Origin: Flavobacteriales bacterium
GTDB taxonomy: Bacteria; Bacteroidota; Bacteroidia; Flavobacteriales_E; Vicingaceae
Reading direction: 5' to 3'
Assembly (NCBI GenBank): GCA_002402165.1
Contig: NVVI01000016.1
Coordinates: 1 to 5,846 of the forward strand
DNA: 5,846 nucleotides
Shown here: positions 4,624 through 5,846 of the stretch, piece by piece
Numbering within the stretch: position 1 is the first letter of the stretch
How the letters are laid out: each line of letters begins with the position of its first letter
Notes under the pieces: model-generated
Told to the model about the DNA's origin: nothing
The model's database searches: none
What the model saw: only the letters and a program-made list of their open reading frames with translations
Made by a program: the position numbers and the translations under genes

Positions 4624-5301
4624 ATGTTTGATAACGATGAATTTAGAAAATACGCAACCAAACACATGGGAATAAGTAGTACTACATTAGATAGCTATAG
4701 TTCTATCTATGGGAATTATATCTCTCCAACAATTATAGAAGAACGCCAGATGAATGTAGTTTCAATGGATGTTTTCTCAAGATTAATGATGGATAGAATT
4801 ATTTTTCTAGGAGTTGGAATTAACGATTATGTGGCAAATGTAATTCAAGCACAATTGCTATTTTTAGAATCAGTTGACGCTAAAAAGGACATATTACTTT
4901 ATGTAAATTCTCCTGGAGGCTCTGTTTATGCAGGTCTAGGTATTTATGATACCATGCAATATATTTCTCCAGACGTTGCCACTATTTGTACAGGGATGGC
5001 AGCTTCTATGGGTGCGGTTCTGCTATGTGCTGGAGCTGAAGGAAAAAGAAGTGCATTAAAACATTCAAGAATTATGATTCACCAACCTATGGGCGGAGCT
5101 CAAGGTCAGGCCTCAGATATGGAAATTACAGTAAAAGAGATTATAAAACTTAAGAAAGAATTGTATGAAATTATATCTAACCATTCAGGAAAGTCAATTA
5201 AGGATGTTGAAAAAGATAGTGATAGAGATTATTGGATGACTTCTTCAGAAGCAAAAGATTATGGAATGATTGACGAAGTTTTAATTAAAGCAAAAAAATA
5301 A
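4624..5301 (+). CDS. clpP: ATP-dependent Clp protease proteolytic subunit ClpP
   Basis: ClpP forms the tetradecameric serine-protease chamber that degrades proteins delivered by ClpX or ClpC in the cytoplasm. The product is 225 residues, typical for Bacteroidota (E. coli precursor 207). The catalytic triad is visible: Ser128 in GMAASMGAVLL, His153 in MIHQPMGGAQGQASD, and Asp202 in DSDRDYWM. The oxyanion-hole loop NSPGGSVYAG is at 95-104, and the N-terminal loop region EERQMNVVSMDVFSRLMMDRIIFLG is intact. The residues before about 40 form the variable leader, which may be trimmed. ATG 4624 matches the N-terminal pattern of flavobacterial homologues; ATG 4666 (residue 15) is the only nearby alternative. 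There is no clear promoter or Shine-Dalgarno in the 81 bases after the tig terminator. The stop codon abuts the eno ATG. clpX, the common next gene, is not here. Confidence 0.97.
   Translation: MFDNDEFRKYATKHMGISSTTLDSYSSIYGNYISPTIIEERQMNVVSMDVFSRLMMDRIIFLGVGINDYVANVIQAQLLFLESVDAKKDILLYVNSPGGSVYAGLGIYDTMQYISPDVATICTGMAASMGAVLLCAGAEGKRSALKHSRIMIHQPMGGAQGQASDMEITVKEIIKLKKELYEIISNHSGKSIKDVEKDSDRDYWMTSSEAKDYGMIDEVLIKAKK

Positions 5302-5846
<545 letters not shown>

Noticed and set aside
4452..4667. Minus-strand open frame across the tig end, terminator and clpP start
   Set aside because: It crosses a strong terminator and two real genes. The hydrophobic look comes from the AT-rich complement.

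Overview
The window looks like a chromosome segment from an AT-rich member of the Bacteroidota, most likely Flavobacteriia or a close relative. Three things support this. The trigger factor and ClpP are of the Bacteroidota type (ClpP has a Y-W-M stretch after the catalytic D and a short non-proteobacterial N-terminus). No gene has a clear Shine-Dalgarno sequence. Two clean Bacteroidota-type promoters (TTG, 19 nt, TAnnTTTG) lie back to back at 2745-2808.

The left half (1-2790) is accessory. At 1-96 is the right end of an insertion sequence, probably ISAs1 family, with the last 27 codons of its transposase on the plus strand. It has cut through a minus-strand gene for a small secreted TPR protein. 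That gene was the last of a minus-strand operon of unrecognised function: a signal-peptide protein (start 1514), a continuation of it in another frame, a single-pass membrane protein (769-314) and the TPR protein (from 317). The last two junctions are 4-nt ATGA overlaps. The first gene appears frameshifted at a T run around 1026-1036. Joining the frames there would give a protein of about 249 residues, and the join point carries an in-frame T TTA AAC heptamer. Further right is a two-gene minus-strand module: a small unknown protein overlapping a Fic-domain protein that has an N-terminal autoinhibitory motif and an Asn in place of the usual acidic residue of the Fic motif. A 20-bp perfect direct repeat lies on each side of this module.

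The centre (2745-3152) is a divergent promoter region, tRNA-Leu(UAG), and a non-coding stretch with a 17-bp duplication of the tRNA 3' end, several copies of a CTGAG...TCGAAG intergenic repeat, and a strong hairpin terminator. The best reading is that a small repeat-bearing segment was inserted between the tRNA and its terminator, duplicating the tRNA end.

The right half (3153-5846) is core genome on the plus strand: tig (trigger factor), its own terminator, clpP, then eno (enolase) starting directly after the clpP stop codon and running out of the window. Trigger factor and ClpP act in protein folding and turnover. Enolase is glycolytic, and its zero-spacing coupling to clpP, with no clpX between, is the one notable point there. 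No completely new system can be demonstrated. The most interesting items are the possible frameshift-joined exported protein, the repeat-flanked Fic pair with its altered motif, and the duplicated tRNA end.
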